From Mesorhizobium sp. Root554 (GTDB taxonomy: Bacteria > Pseudomonadota > Alphaproteobacteria > Rhizobiales > Rhizobiaceae), in assembly GCF_001427025.1 (NCBI RefSeq), contig NZ_LMGA01000001.1, forward strand, positions 1,711,884-1,775,883: a stretch of 64,000 nucleotides of DNA, in the 5' to 3' direction. Position numbers and translations under genes: made by a program. Of the stretch, positions 42,301 to 51,406 are shown piece after piece. The notes beneath the pieces were generated by a model, which saw only the letters and a program-made list of their open reading frames with translations, had not been told where the DNA came from and searched no databases. The first letter of the stretch is position 1. The number at the start of each line of letters is the position of its first letter.

Positions 42301-43489
42301 CGACCTTGGTGGTGTTGGTGGAAACCTTGGCCAGCGAGGCGGCAACATCGACGGCCGGCTGTTGGCCATCGCCCAGTGCGCGCAGCGACACCGATTTCAG
42401 TTCGATGTCGATCGGGCTTTCCTCGCTGCCGAGCGATAGCGGCACGGTTGGGCCGGCCGACGTGAATTCGAGGGCAAAATCGCTGGCGCCGGCCGGGTTG
42501 ATCGTGCCCTTGGCGACACCGTGGATAGCGGCGCTGTCGACATTGGCGCGTTCGATCTCGATGCCGCCCGTTTCAGTCTTCGTTCCGGCGAGGTCGAAAT
42601 TCACGGCGCCGGACAGCAGCGGCTTCAGCCTATCCGGCACGAAGCGGGCGAAATCGCCGTCGCCCTTGGCCTCGACGCGGCTGCCCTTGTCGGTCAGTTG
42701 GTGGCGGCCTGAAAGTCGTGTGACCACCTGCCCGTCGACGCTGAAGGTTCCTGTGCCGTTCCAGTCCGCCAGCGGGCCGTTGCCGGAAATGGCGAGATCG
42801 ACGGGCGGTGCGCCGGGCAGCTTGAGCAGGTTGGCGATGATGCCGCCGGCCGGCTCCGCCGCCTTGACGTCGAGGTCGAGCTTGTTGTCGGCGGGCGCGA
42901 AATTGATCGCCGCGTCGATGCTGCCCTGCTTGCCGTCGCTGCGCGCCACATTCAAAACCGTCTCGACGGCGAGCGGCGAGGCATCCGCCTTGAGCGAACC
43001 CCTGGCGGCCAGCTCGGCGATGCCTGCGCCGGCCAGGTCCTGGCCGAGCGCGATTTCGGGCAGGTCGATCTGCTTGATGTCGACCGATACGGGCAGCGTC
43101 GTCTCGCCGCTGTTCTTCTTTTCCGTCCCGGCAACAGGAAGCCGCGCCACCTCGATGCGGCCCGCGGCGACGCGTTCGGCGCTGAAGGTCCTGGACAGCA
43201 GCGCCAGCGGCGACCAGTCGACGGCCACGTCGCGCAGCACCAGCCACGGCCCCTTGCCGTCCTCCAGCACGACGTGGTCGAGCCTGAGCGCGCCGGACCA
43301 TATGCCTTCGATGCCGCTGACCTGAACCTTGCTGTCGGCCGACGACGCCATGGTCGAAATCATGCCGGCAAGGTTTTCCTTGCCGCGTTCCGTCGTCGTC
43401 AGAACGACAAGCGCGCCGAGGCCGGCGGCCACGACGATGACCACCAGATAAAACAGCACCCGCATTACGCGTTTGATGATTTTCATCAT
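39317..43489 (-). CDS. tamB: Translocation and assembly module subunit TamB
   Basis: The 1390-residue protein has one N-terminal membrane anchor (about residues 8-30, VLFYLVVIVVAAGLGALVVL) and a very long beta-rich periplasmic region. The C-terminal DUF490/TamB domain includes FQLTEGTLTFSGS-like sequence (LTFTEGTLTFSGSLVPYL) and LPEDEVLARLIFGRSMSNLSP, both diagnostic. TamB bridges the inner membrane and TamA and is thought to move phospholipid and help insert outer-membrane proteins. The start ATG at 43489 lies four bases after the tamA stop; an ATG three bases on is also possible. Confidence 0.94.
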   Translation of the reverse strand: MMKIIKRVMRVLFYLVVIVVAAGLGALVVLTTTERGKENLAGMISTMASSADSKVQVSGIEGIWSGALRLDHVVLEDGKGPWLVLRDVAVDWSPLALLSRTFSAERVAAGRIEVARLPVAGTEKKNSGETTLPVSVDIKQIDLPEIALGQDLAGAGIAELAARGSLKADASPLAVETVLNVARSDGKQGSIDAAINFAPADNKLDLDVKAAEPAGGIIANLLKLPGAPPVDLAISGNGPLADWNGTGTFSVDGQVVTRLSGRHQLTDKGSRVEAKGDGDFARFVPDRLKPLLSGAVNFDLAGTKTETGGIEIERANVDSAAIHGVAKGTINPAGASDFALEFTSAGPTVPLSLGSEESPIDIELKSVSLRALGDGQQPAVDVAASLAKVSTNTTKVDNIALALHSDAFDVATRTGPISGTVTADKLGLDNPTIAPLIAGKIRAEVAGRIDADTIVVDSGSILSDALKGAFDGQVSLADGSIELNVKADAASAALPAAARPILGERTTLSTRLNRDTNGNVSANAIELLSGPVTASGSASFVDGQIEADLKGALSDISRLSPQAKGAVELAVSAKGAPKSPDVLVTVRSSQLTVADRDITGLRLTATGKADIANPAADVTLAGMVAGEKLDGKAVLKTSQGRREINGLSLSLGNNRISGDLLLDDAFVPEGTVTFELPDIGPLAALALEKAEGDAKGTIVFSKQGAAPQVAVKANANRIMRGDLSVSKATVDALVADYMAKPVVSGKIRADSVTSGTTVIRGIDVDLKRDGEWTGFSGGATVKDIPARATGRVKVADGATTVELATGEATFKGLKATIARPSTIAIADGVTRLQQLTVGLGGGTATVTGTAGQALDLDVALAGVPLSVANNFAPGLDAAGTASGTVKVTGAPSSPSINYTVKTSGVQTSQTRGAGIGALNVTSSGTFSGNRLNFDADIGGASGLGLRGGGTVTTGGTPNLSLDFSGKVPFGFLASRLAAQGLSLTGTADVSVQVTGPASKPVIGGSVRTSGARFVDAKSGLAVNNISADVALGNSVARINSLTGTLSTRGSLSASGTVGIDPAGGFPADLSIKLVDGRYTDGRVVTANLSGDLTVKGPLVSAPVISGTVNLGRTVITVPEKLPASLSALDVKHKNAPADVRAQDRALNPGGASKSSGGGLALDVTVNAPNQIFIQGRGIDAELGGSLRLRGQASAPEAVGQFELVRGRLSILGKRLTFTEGTLTFSGSLVPYLNLTATSSATDTTVTIKVTGEANNPKFAFGSIPSLPEDEVLARLIFGRSMSNLSPLQIAQLAEAAAQLAGVGGSTSLLEKLRNGLGVDDLDVTTDEQGGTAVSAGKYLNDRTYVTIQKGEKPGSGKARIDLNVGKGVKLRGEASDAGEAKGGIFYEKEY

Positions 43490-43493
43490 GCCG

Positions 43494-45425
43494 TCAGAAC
43501 GCCTGGCCAATGCCTGCATAGATGCCGAAACTTGGATCGCCCTTGTCCCCGTTGAGCGGAACCGCGGCGTCGATCCGGAGCGGCCCGAATGGCGTCAGAT
43601 AGCGCAGGCCGATACCTGCGCCCACCTTCACGTCAGAGAAATCCGGAAACTGCTTGGTTGAAACCGTGCCGGCATCGATGAAGGGTACGATGCCGATCGT
43701 GTCGGTGACGGCGACGCGCAGTTCGGCCGATGTCTCGAAGAAGGACAGGCCGCCGATCGGCTGGTCGTTGATGTCCTTGGGGCCGATGCCCTGGTAGGCA
43801 TAGCCGCGCACCGAGCCGCCGCCGCCGGCGTAGAAGCGGCGGTCCGCCGGCACCTCCTGCAGCGAAGCCCCGAAGATCGAACCCATGTTGATGCGGCCGG
43901 CGACAATGTATTTGCCGGCCGAATCGATCGCCTGATAGGCCGAGCCCTCGCCCCTGAGCTTGACGAAGGCGGCGCCGTTCAGGATGTCGTAGCTCGGCTC
44001 GGCGTATGCCAGGAAACGGACGCCCGTCGTCGGATTGAGGCGGTTGTCGCGGTTGTCATAGACATATTGCAGCGGAATGCTGGCGATCAGGTACTTATGA
44101 TGCCCGAAACTGTCCTCGATTTTCGAATAATCGAGGGAAAATTCGGCCGAAACCGTCTGGTTCTTGCTCAATTCATAGGAAATTCCGACCTCGCCCTTGA
44201 CCGAGAAATGGTCGAAGGCGTCCGGATGCTCGTAGACGGTCTTGAGATTGGTGAAGAATTTCGATGCCGGTCCGAGCACGCCCGGTTTCTCGAACATGAT
44301 GCCGGCATTGTAGTTCAGCTTCGAGATGTCGTTGCTGCCGATGCCGCTGATTTTCCCGTCGATACGCAGCTTCTCCGCCCGGCCGAACAAATTGCGGTGG
44401 CCCCAGTAGCCCTCGATGCCGAGGCCTTCCGTGTTGGAAACCGTTCCGCCCAGCCCGAAATAACGCGGCTTACGCTCGCTGACCTCGACATCGATGGGAA
44501 TATTGCCATCGGCGTCGAGCGCCTCGCCTTCCTTCAGCGTGACGGAATTGAAGACTTCCAGCCCCAGCAGCCGCTCGCGCGCGTCGTCGATCTCCTCGGG
44601 CGAATATTGCCGGCCGCGTTTCAGGCCGGTCATGTATTCGGTGAAATCGCGGTCCACCGCCTCGGTGCCCTCGACAGTCGTGTCGCCGTAGCCTGCCACC
44701 GGACCGGCAGCCACGGTCAGCGTCACGTCGAGCGTCGAGGTGCTGTGGTCGGCGACGATTTCGCGCCCGGTGACCGCCGCCAGCGGCCTGCCTTCTTCCT
44801 TCAGGGCCCGCACGATGGCTGCCTCGCCCTTGAGCACGGCCCCGGACCCGGCATCGCCGCCGGCGATCAGGCCGAAATCGGCGCTGGCCAGACCGGCCGC
44901 GTCGCCCTTGAGGACGATGTCACCCAGCGTGAATTTCGGCCCCGGTTCGATGGTGATCGTCACCGGAACGGGTTGCGGCCCGGTGAATTCGGCATCCGGC
45001 GGCAGGTCGTCGACGGACTGGCCGGCGATGGCGATCGTCACCACGCCTTCGTAGTGCGCATTCTTGTAGAGCGCCGCCACGAGCTGTTCGCGGTCGCCGC
45101 GCGCCTTGGTCAGCAGGCCGAGCGAGCCGGAAACCGGCCGTTCCTCGTCGCCTTTCAACACCGAGGCGTTTTCAAGCTGCTCCTTGAGATCGTCGTCGGC
45201 GCCCGGCGCCTCGATGGTGACCGCATAGCGAAGCGGATCGATGATGTCCTGATCCTGATCGTCGTCCGAACCCCACAGCTTGAGGCCGAATATCTCGAAA
45301 GCGGCCGCCGGACGGTTGTCGGCCAGCAGCACGGTCGAGCAGAGAAGCGCGGAAATCAGGGCGCGCGAAAGCTTGCGCCCCGGCGCACCGCTCCCGAAAA
45401 ACCTGTTCTTCTGCGCCGGCATCAC
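43494..45425 (-). CDS. tamA: Outer-membrane assembly protein TamA (BamA/Omp85 family)
   Basis: The 643-residue protein has a signal peptide (about residues 20-42), POTRA-type repeats (about residues 60-300) and a C-terminal 16-strand barrel of the bacterial surface antigen type. The barrel includes GGGGSVRGYAYQGIGP, the conserved Omp85 loop containing RGY, and ends in GIGLRYLTPFGPLRIDAAVP followed by a terminal beta strand with aromatic end (IGQAF). It works with TamB, encoded directly downstream on the same strand, in outer-membrane biogenesis. Confidence 0.94.
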   Translation of the reverse strand: MMPAQKNRFFGSGAPGRKLSRALISALLCSTVLLADNRPAAAFEIFGLKLWGSDDDQDQDIIDPLRYAVTIEAPGADDDLKEQLENASVLKGDEERPVSGSLGLLTKARGDREQLVAALYKNAHYEGVVTIAIAGQSVDDLPPDAEFTGPQPVPVTITIEPGPKFTLGDIVLKGDAAGLASADFGLIAGGDAGSGAVLKGEAAIVRALKEEGRPLAAVTGREIVADHSTSTLDVTLTVAAGPVAGYGDTTVEGTEAVDRDFTEYMTGLKRGRQYSPEEIDDARERLLGLEVFNSVTLKEGEALDADGNIPIDVEVSERKPRYFGLGGTVSNTEGLGIEGYWGHRNLFGRAEKLRIDGKISGIGSNDISKLNYNAGIMFEKPGVLGPASKFFTNLKTVYEHPDAFDHFSVKGEVGISYELSKNQTVSAEFSLDYSKIEDSFGHHKYLIASIPLQYVYDNRDNRLNPTTGVRFLAYAEPSYDILNGAAFVKLRGEGSAYQAIDSAGKYIVAGRINMGSIFGASLQEVPADRRFYAGGGGSVRGYAYQGIGPKDINDQPIGGLSFFETSAELRVAVTDTIGIVPFIDAGTVSTKQFPDFSDVKVGAGIGLRYLTPFGPLRIDAAVPLNGDKGDPSFGIYAGIGQAF

Positions 45426-45687
45426 TCTAGAACCTAGTCCGCAATCCTAAAATTGGAATGAACTTCTGAAGCGCTCGTAAAGGAGCCACAATCCAATTGT
45501 CTGAATTGCGGCGGGCCTGGAATTCACACCTTCTGCACTTTGGCAAGAAAGCGTGATTGTCCTCCGGCGACTTCGTGGCGCCACCGGCCGCGGCTCGTAC
45601 CTTGGGGCAGTACCTGCCTGATCCTGGATTGACAAGCGCAAGCTGAGCTTGAACATGCTGGGAGCACGGCAACATCAGGAGGGTGTG

Positions 45688-48600
45688 ATGTTTTTGCGCG
45701 CGGTCCGTTTTCTTTCCGTTTTCCTGTTTGTCCTTTCCGGCCTTGCCGGCGCGGCAATGGCCGCCGATGGCAAGAGGATCGTCACGACCGAGAATTCGGA
45801 TTACTTCGGCTTCGACCTCCGGTCTTCGCAGAACGTCACGCTGGATCAGTGCAAGACCACTTGCCTGGGCGACTCCGCCTGCCGCGCTTTCACCTACAAC
45901 GTCAAGGCGAAGTGGTGCTTCCTGAAATCGGACTTCAACAGGCTGAACCCGTTCAATGGCGCGGTCGCCGGCAAGGTCGTGCCCATTGACGGCGATCCCG
46001 ACATCGGCGCGCCGCCCGAACTCGCCTTCTTTCCGGCCTGGATGGCCGATCAGGCGCAGCAGTACCGCAACTACCTCGCCGGCCCGACCTTCACCAAGCC
46101 GACCGAGGGCCTCTCCGCCCTGACGGAAGCCGCCGAACAGGCCGCGCTGACGGGCGACCACCGCACCGCGATGCAGAAATACGAGGCTGCGGTTTCCGCC
46201 ATGCCGCAAGACGGCAACCTTTGGCTGCGGCTTACGCGCGAAACGTTGGCGGTACAGCCGACAGACAGTCAGGACACCTCGCGCCTGCAGTCTAACGCCA
46301 CCTCCGCCGGCATCAGCGCCTACAATCTCCTGCGCACCACCAGAACCCGCGCCGAGGCGCTGTCGCTGATCGCCGCCGGCCTCGACAAGCGCGACCTCTA
46401 CCGCCCTGCCCTGCAGGCCTATGAAGCCAGCCTGGCGCTGGTCAATTCCGCCGCCGTGCAGGCGGAGTATGACGACCTCAAGGCGCGCAAAGGCTTCCGC
46501 GTCATCGACCATACGGTCGAGGCCGACACCAGCGCGCCGCGTGTCTGCGCCCAGTTCTCCGAGGATCTGGTCAAGACCGGCATCGACTACGCCCAGTTCG
46601 TCACCGTCGACGGAGCCGCGCCCAAGGGCATCGAGGCCAAGGACAAGCAGATCTGCGTCGAAGGCCTCGAACACGGCCAGAACTACGACGTAACGTTCCG
46701 TTCCGGCCTGCCCGCCGCGATCGGCGAGGTCATCACCGCGCCCGTCGTGCTGTCGGTCTATGTCCAGGACCGTGCGCCGTCGGCGCGCTTCACCGGCGAC
46801 GCTTTCGTGCTGCCGGCCGGCGCGCGGCGCGGCATTCCTGTCGTCACCGTCAACATGAACGCCGCCGACATGAAGCTCTACCGCATCGGCGACCGCTCGC
46901 TGGCCCAGCTCCTGTCGGGCTACCAGTTCCTGCGCCAGCTCGACGGCTACGACATCGATAGCATATCCGACCAGATGGGCGCGCCGGTCTGGGAAGGCCG
47001 CATGGACATCGCCGGCGATTTGAACAAGGAGGTCACCACCTCCTTCCCGGTGGACGAGGCTCTGCCGCGGCGCAAGCCCGGCGTCTATGTCCTGACGGCG
47101 CAGGCGGTCGACGACACCAGCGACACCTATGACTCGCGCGCCACGCAATGGTTCGTCGTCTCCGACATCGGCCTGTCGACCTATACCGGGCAGGACGGCC
47201 TGAGCGTCTTTGCCCGTTCGCTCGGCACCGCCAAGCCGATTGCAGGCGTCGAACTGACCCTGCTTGCCCGCAACAACGAGATCCTCGGCACCGCCACCAC
47301 GGATGCCGAAGGCCGCGCCGTCTTCAACCCCGGCCTGAGCCGCGGCGAAGGCGGCATGGTGCCCGCCGTCCTGACGGCGAAACAGGGCGACGAGGATTTC
47401 GTCTTCCTCGACATGACCAAGGCCGGTTTCGATCTGTCCGACCGTGGCGTCGAGGGCCGGCCCGCGCCCGGCGCGCTCGACGTCTATGCCTGGACCGAGC
47501 GCGGCATCTACCGCGCCGGTGAGGACGTTCATGTGACGGCGCTTGCCCGCGACGGCGCCGCCAAGGCGGTCGAGAACCTGCCGCTCACCTTCATCTTCAC
47601 CCGCCCCGACGGTGTCGAGGCGCGCCGCGTCATCAGCGACGGCGTGTCGGCCGGCGGTCACGCGGTCGATCTGCCGCTGGAGCCGAATGCCATGCGCGGC
47701 ACCTGGACGGTGGCCATCCACACCGATCCGAAGCAGGCCGCCATCGCCAGCCAGATGTTCCTGGTCGAGGATTTCGTGCCCGACCGCATCGAGTTCGACC
47801 TGAGCAGCGACAAGACGGAGATCGCCCAGGGCGAAACCGCCAACGTCACAGTAGACGGCCGTTTCCTCTATGGCGCGCCGGCCGCCGGCCTGGCGCTCGA
47901 GGGCGAGACGACGCTTTCGGCAACGAGCACCTGGGACCGCTTCAAGGGCTATTCCTTCGGTCTCGCCGACGAAGAGGCCACCCAGCCTTCGGTGACGCCG
48001 CTGGCAGGCCTGCCGCTGGTGGGTGACGACGGCAAGGCGACCTTCCCGGTCTCCGCTGACCAGTTGCCCTCGACGACCAAGCTCGTCAACGCCAAGGTGA
48101 CGGTGCGCATGCGCGAAACGGGCGGCCGCGCCGTCGAGCGCTCGCTCGACATCGGCATCCGTCCGCAGGGCAGCATGATCGGCATCCGGCCCGATTTCAC
48201 CGACGAGGTGCCGCAGGGCGGCACGGCCAAGTTCTCGATCATCGCCGCCGCCTCAGATGGCAGCCGCGAGGATTTGAAGGGGGCCTTGTGGTCGCTCGTC
48301 AAGGTCGAGCGCAATTACCAATGGTACCGCAATGGCGGCTCCTGGAACTATGAGCCCGTCACCTTCACCAAATCCGTGGCCGACGGCCAGGTCGACATAG
48401 CCGCCAATGGCGAGGCGACGGTTTCAGTGCCGGTGGATTGGGGCCGCTACCGCCTGCAGGTCGAAACCGCCGATCCGGACGGCCCCGCCAGCAGCTACGA
48501 ATTCGATGCCGGCTGGTACGTGGCGGCGTCCTCCACCGAAACGCCCGACGCGCTGGAAATCGCTCTGGACAAGGACGCCTATGTGCCGGGCGACGTCGCC

Positions 48601-51159
48601 AAGCTGCAGGTTTCGCCGCATTTCGCCGGCGAGCTTCTGGTGACGGTCGGCGCCGACAGGCTGCTCAAGACGATGTCGGCGACCATCCCGGCTGGCGGCG
48701 GCACCGTCGATATCCCCGTCGGCGAGGACTGGGGTGGCGGCGCCTATGTGACCGCGACCCTCTATCGTCCTGGCGACGCGCAGGAAACGCGTATGCCGGC
48801 CCGCGCCATCGGCGTGCACTGGCTCAAGATCGATCCAGGATCGCAGAAGCTCGCCGTTGCCCTGACGCCGCCAGAAAAGACCGAGCCGCGCCGCACCCTT
48901 TCGATTCCCGTATCCGTCGAGGGCGCGGGGAATGAACCCGCCTATGTCACGGTAGCGGCGGTCGATGTCGGCATTCTCAACCTGACCAACTACAAGGTTC
49001 CCGACCCCGAGGACTGGTATTTCGGCCAGCGCATGATGGGGCTGGAACTGCGTGACATCTATGGGCGGCTGATCGACGGTTCGCTGGGCGCGGCCGGGCG
49101 GCTGCGCACCGGCGGCGACGGCGCCAACATGCAGTCGCAGGGCAGCGCGCCGAAGGAAAAGCTGGTCGCGTTCTTCTCCGGCCCGGTGCAGCTCGATGCC
49201 GATGGCAAGACGACGGTCGATTTCGACATACCGCAGTTCAACGGCACGGTGCGGGTCATGGCGGTCGCCTGGACGAAGAAGGCCGTGGGCCATGCCGACA
49301 CCGACGTCATCGTCCGCGACCCGGTGGTGATCACCGCCGGCCTGCCGCGTTTCCTTGCGCCGGGCGACGCCGCCACCATGCGGCTCGATGTCGCCAACAC
49401 GGACGGGCCGGAAGGCGACTATGCCGTGTCGATCGATTCGACGGGCGGGCTTTCGATCGGCGACGACGGCGTGCCGGAAAAGCTGACGCTCGCCGCCGGC
49501 AAGCGCCAGACGTTCGCGGTGCCGCTGATCGGGGTCACTGCCGGTGACGCCTCGATCACCGTCAGGCTTGCCCATGAAGGCGGCCCTGACATCGAGCAGA
49601 CACTCTATCTTCCGATCCGGCCTTCGCAATTGCCGGTCACCAACCGGATGGTGGTGGACCTGAAAGGCAATGGCGGGTCGCTGCGCATCGACCGCGAGCT
49701 TCTCGCCGCCAGCATCCTGGAAGGCGCGTCCGTCAGCGTCGGCGTCTCGCAGACCTCGGCCTTCGACGTGCCGTCGCTGCTGCTCTCGCTCTACAAATAC
49801 CCCTATGGCTGCGCCGAGCAGACAACCAGCACGGCCATGCCGCTGCTCTACGTCAACGAGATGTCGGGGCCGTATGGCATCACCATCGATCCCGAACTGC
49901 GTGACCGCGTGCAGAAGGCGATCTACCGCGTGCTGAGCTATCAGGCTTCCGGCGGCAGCTTCGGCCTATGGTCGCCGGGTTCCGGCGACCTGTGGCTGGA
50001 CTCGTATGTCACGGATTTCCTCACCCGCGCCCGCGAACAGAAATATGAGGTGCCGGCGGCGGCGTTCACGCAGGCGCTCAACAATCTGCAGAACTCCGTT
50101 GGCTACGATCAGGACGTGCAGGACCGCGGCAGCGAGATCGCCTACGCGCTCTATGTTCTGGCCCGCAACAAGAAGGCATCCATCGGCGATCTGCGCTACT
50201 ATGCCGACACCAAGCTCGAAGCCTTCACCAGCCCGATGGCGGTGGCGCAGCTTGGCGCGGCGCTCGCCCTCTACGGCGATGCGCAGCGTTCGGAGGCGAC
50301 GTTCCAGTCCGCGCTGCGGCTGGCGAAATCGACCCCCGACTACAACTACTACCGCTCCGACTACGGCTCGCGGCTGCGCGACGGCGCCGCCATGCTGGCG
50401 CTGGCGGCGGAATCGAATCCGGTGCCGTCCGTCGTGCCGGAACTGGTCAGCTACACGACCAGGGCCCGCGCCGACATGCGTTGGACCAGCACGCAGGACA
50501 ACGCCTGGATGCTGCTCGCCGCCCGCGCACTGAAGGAAGGCAACGACTCGATCAAGCTCACCATCAATGGCCAGGCGCACAAGGGCGCGTATTCTTCCGA
50601 CATCGCCGGCAGCAACCTTGTCGACAGCCCGCTGACGGTGGCGAACACCGGCAAGGATCCGCTGCAGGCGGTGGTGACCACGGTGGCGGCGCCCACCCAG
50701 CCGCTGCCTGCCAGCGGCGACGGCTACACGATCGAGCGCACCTACTACCGGCTCGACGGTTCGGAAGCCAACGTCACCGAGGCGATGCAGAACGAGCGCT
50801 ATGTCGTGGTGCTCAAGGTCTACCAGCAGAACGACTGGCCGCAGCGCATCCTCGTCACCGATCTTTTGCCGGCCGGTTTCGAGATCGACAATCCGGGCCT
50901 CGTCTCCAGCGCCAACCTGACCAGCTTCCCCTGGCTGGCGCAGACCAACGCCGCGCATCTGGAGTTCCGCAACGACCGCTTCGTCGCCGCCTTCGATCCG
51001 GAAGCCGACGACGGCGACCGCTCCAAGACATTGGCCTATGTGGTGCGGGCGGTGACGCCGGGCGTCTACGCGCATCCGGCGGCGAGCGTCGAGGACATGT
51101 ACCGGCCGCAATATTCGGCCCGTACAGCCATGGGGATGATGGAAGTGAAGGCGCCGTGA
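45688..51159 (+). CDS. Alpha-2-macroglobulin family protein with N-terminal PAN/Apple domain
   Basis: The 1823-residue protein has a Sec signal peptide (FLRAVRFLSVFLFVLSGLAGAAMA) without a lipobox, so it should be soluble in the periplasm, unlike the lipoprotein YfhM of E. coli. Residues about 28-75 form a PAN/Apple-like domain with cysteines (LDQCKTTCLGDSACRAFTYN). Macroglobulin domains follow (AWTERGIYRAGEDVHVTALA is a typical MG segment). The thioester motif is GCAEQ with C1375 and Q1378, in the thioester domain. The family traps proteases. AGGAGG precedes the ATG at 45688. The pbpC gene follows, a conserved pairing that suggests protection or repair of the cell wall. Confidence 0.93.
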   Translation: MFLRAVRFLSVFLFVLSGLAGAAMAADGKRIVTTENSDYFGFDLRSSQNVTLDQCKTTCLGDSACRAFTYNVKAKWCFLKSDFNRLNPFNGAVAGKVVPIDGDPDIGAPPELAFFPAWMADQAQQYRNYLAGPTFTKPTEGLSALTEAAEQAALTGDHRTAMQKYEAAVSAMPQDGNLWLRLTRETLAVQPTDSQDTSRLQSNATSAGISAYNLLRTTRTRAEALSLIAAGLDKRDLYRPALQAYEASLALVNSAAVQAEYDDLKARKGFRVIDHTVEADTSAPRVCAQFSEDLVKTGIDYAQFVTVDGAAPKGIEAKDKQICVEGLEHGQNYDVTFRSGLPAAIGEVITAPVVLSVYVQDRAPSARFTGDAFVLPAGARRGIPVVTVNMNAADMKLYRIGDRSLAQLLSGYQFLRQLDGYDIDSISDQMGAPVWEGRMDIAGDLNKEVTTSFPVDEALPRRKPGVYVLTAQAVDDTSDTYDSRATQWFVVSDIGLSTYTGQDGLSVFARSLGTAKPIAGVELTLLARNNEILGTATTDAEGRAVFNPGLSRGEGGMVPAVLTAKQGDEDFVFLDMTKAGFDLSDRGVEGRPAPGALDVYAWTERGIYRAGEDVHVTALARDGAAKAVENLPLTFIFTRPDGVEARRVISDGVSAGGHAVDLPLEPNAMRGTWTVAIHTDPKQAAIASQMFLVEDFVPDRIEFDLSSDKTEIAQGETANVTVDGRFLYGAPAAGLALEGETTLSATSTWDRFKGYSFGLADEEATQPSVTPLAGLPLVGDDGKATFPVSADQLPSTTKLVNAKVTVRMRETGGRAVERSLDIGIRPQGSMIGIRPDFTDEVPQGGTAKFSIIAAASDGSREDLKGALWSLVKVERNYQWYRNGGSWNYEPVTFTKSVADGQVDIAANGEATVSVPVDWGRYRLQVETADPDGPASSYEFDAGWYVAASSTETPDALEIALDKDAYVPGDVAKLQVSPHFAGELLVTVGADRLLKTMSATIPAGGGTVDIPVGEDWGGGAYVTATLYRPGDAQETRMPARAIGVHWLKIDPGSQKLAVALTPPEKTEPRRTLSIPVSVEGAGNEPAYVTVAAVDVGILNLTNYKVPDPEDWYFGQRMMGLELRDIYGRLIDGSLGAAGRLRTGGDGANMQSQGSAPKEKLVAFFSGPVQLDADGKTTVDFDIPQFNGTVRVMAVAWTKKAVGHADTDVIVRDPVVITAGLPRFLAPGDAATMRLDVANTDGPEGDYAVSIDSTGGLSIGDDGVPEKLTLAAGKRQTFAVPLIGVTAGDASITVRLAHEGGPDIEQTLYLPIRPSQLPVTNRMVVDLKGNGGSLRIDRELLAASILEGASVSVGVSQTSAFDVPSLLLSLYKYPYGCAEQTTSTAMPLLYVNEMSGPYGITIDPELRDRVQKAIYRVLSYQASGGSFGLWSPGSGDLWLDSYVTDFLTRAREQKYEVPAAAFTQALNNLQNSVGYDQDVQDRGSEIAYALYVLARNKKASIGDLRYYADTKLEAFTSPMAVAQLGAALALYGDAQRSEATFQSALRLAKSTPDYNYYRSDYGSRLRDGAAMLALAAESNPVPSVVPELVSYTTRARADMRWTSTQDNAWMLLAARALKEGNDSIKLTINGQAHKGAYSSDIAGSNLVDSPLTVANTGKDPLQAVVTTVAAPTQPLPASGDGYTIERTYYRLDGSEANVTEAMQNERYVVVLKVYQQNDWPQRILVTDLLPAGFEIDNPGLVSSANLTSFPWLAQTNAAHLEFRNDRFVAAFDPEADDGDRSKTLAYVVRAVTPGVYAHPAASVEDMYRPQYSARTAMGMMEVKAP

Positions 51160-51201
51160 GGCGCTGTCGCCGATAGCCAATGATCCAATTCTCAGTGGCA
51201 G

Positions 51202-51348
51202 CGCACCCCCACCCCTATCCCCTCCCCACAAGGGGGAGGGAGACGCCGACGCGACCGCTTCAGCCGAAATCTCCATGGCAGACCGATAGTGGCGCTGCCG
51301 CAGAATCCCCCTCCCCCTCGTGGGGAGGGGACAGGGGTGGGGGTGCGC
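51202..51348. repeat. Convergent pair of GC-rich palindromic repeats
   Basis: Copies at 51202-51240 and 51306-51348 face each other across 65 bases. Both carry the variant arms CCCCTATCCCCTCCCC and GGGGACAGGGGTGGGGG instead of the TAA version seen elsewhere. They lie between the macroglobulin gene and pbpC. Confidence 0.85.
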
Positions 51349-51406
51349 TGCCCTTCGCGACAAACCTGCCGCCTGCAGAGGGAAGGTAAGGATGAGGAGC
51401 AGCGCC

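Noticed and set aside
45427..47721. Open frame of 764 codons opposite the macroglobulin gene
   Set aside because: Shadow of the macroglobulin coding frame; composition is typical of an antisense GC-rich frame and no motif is present.
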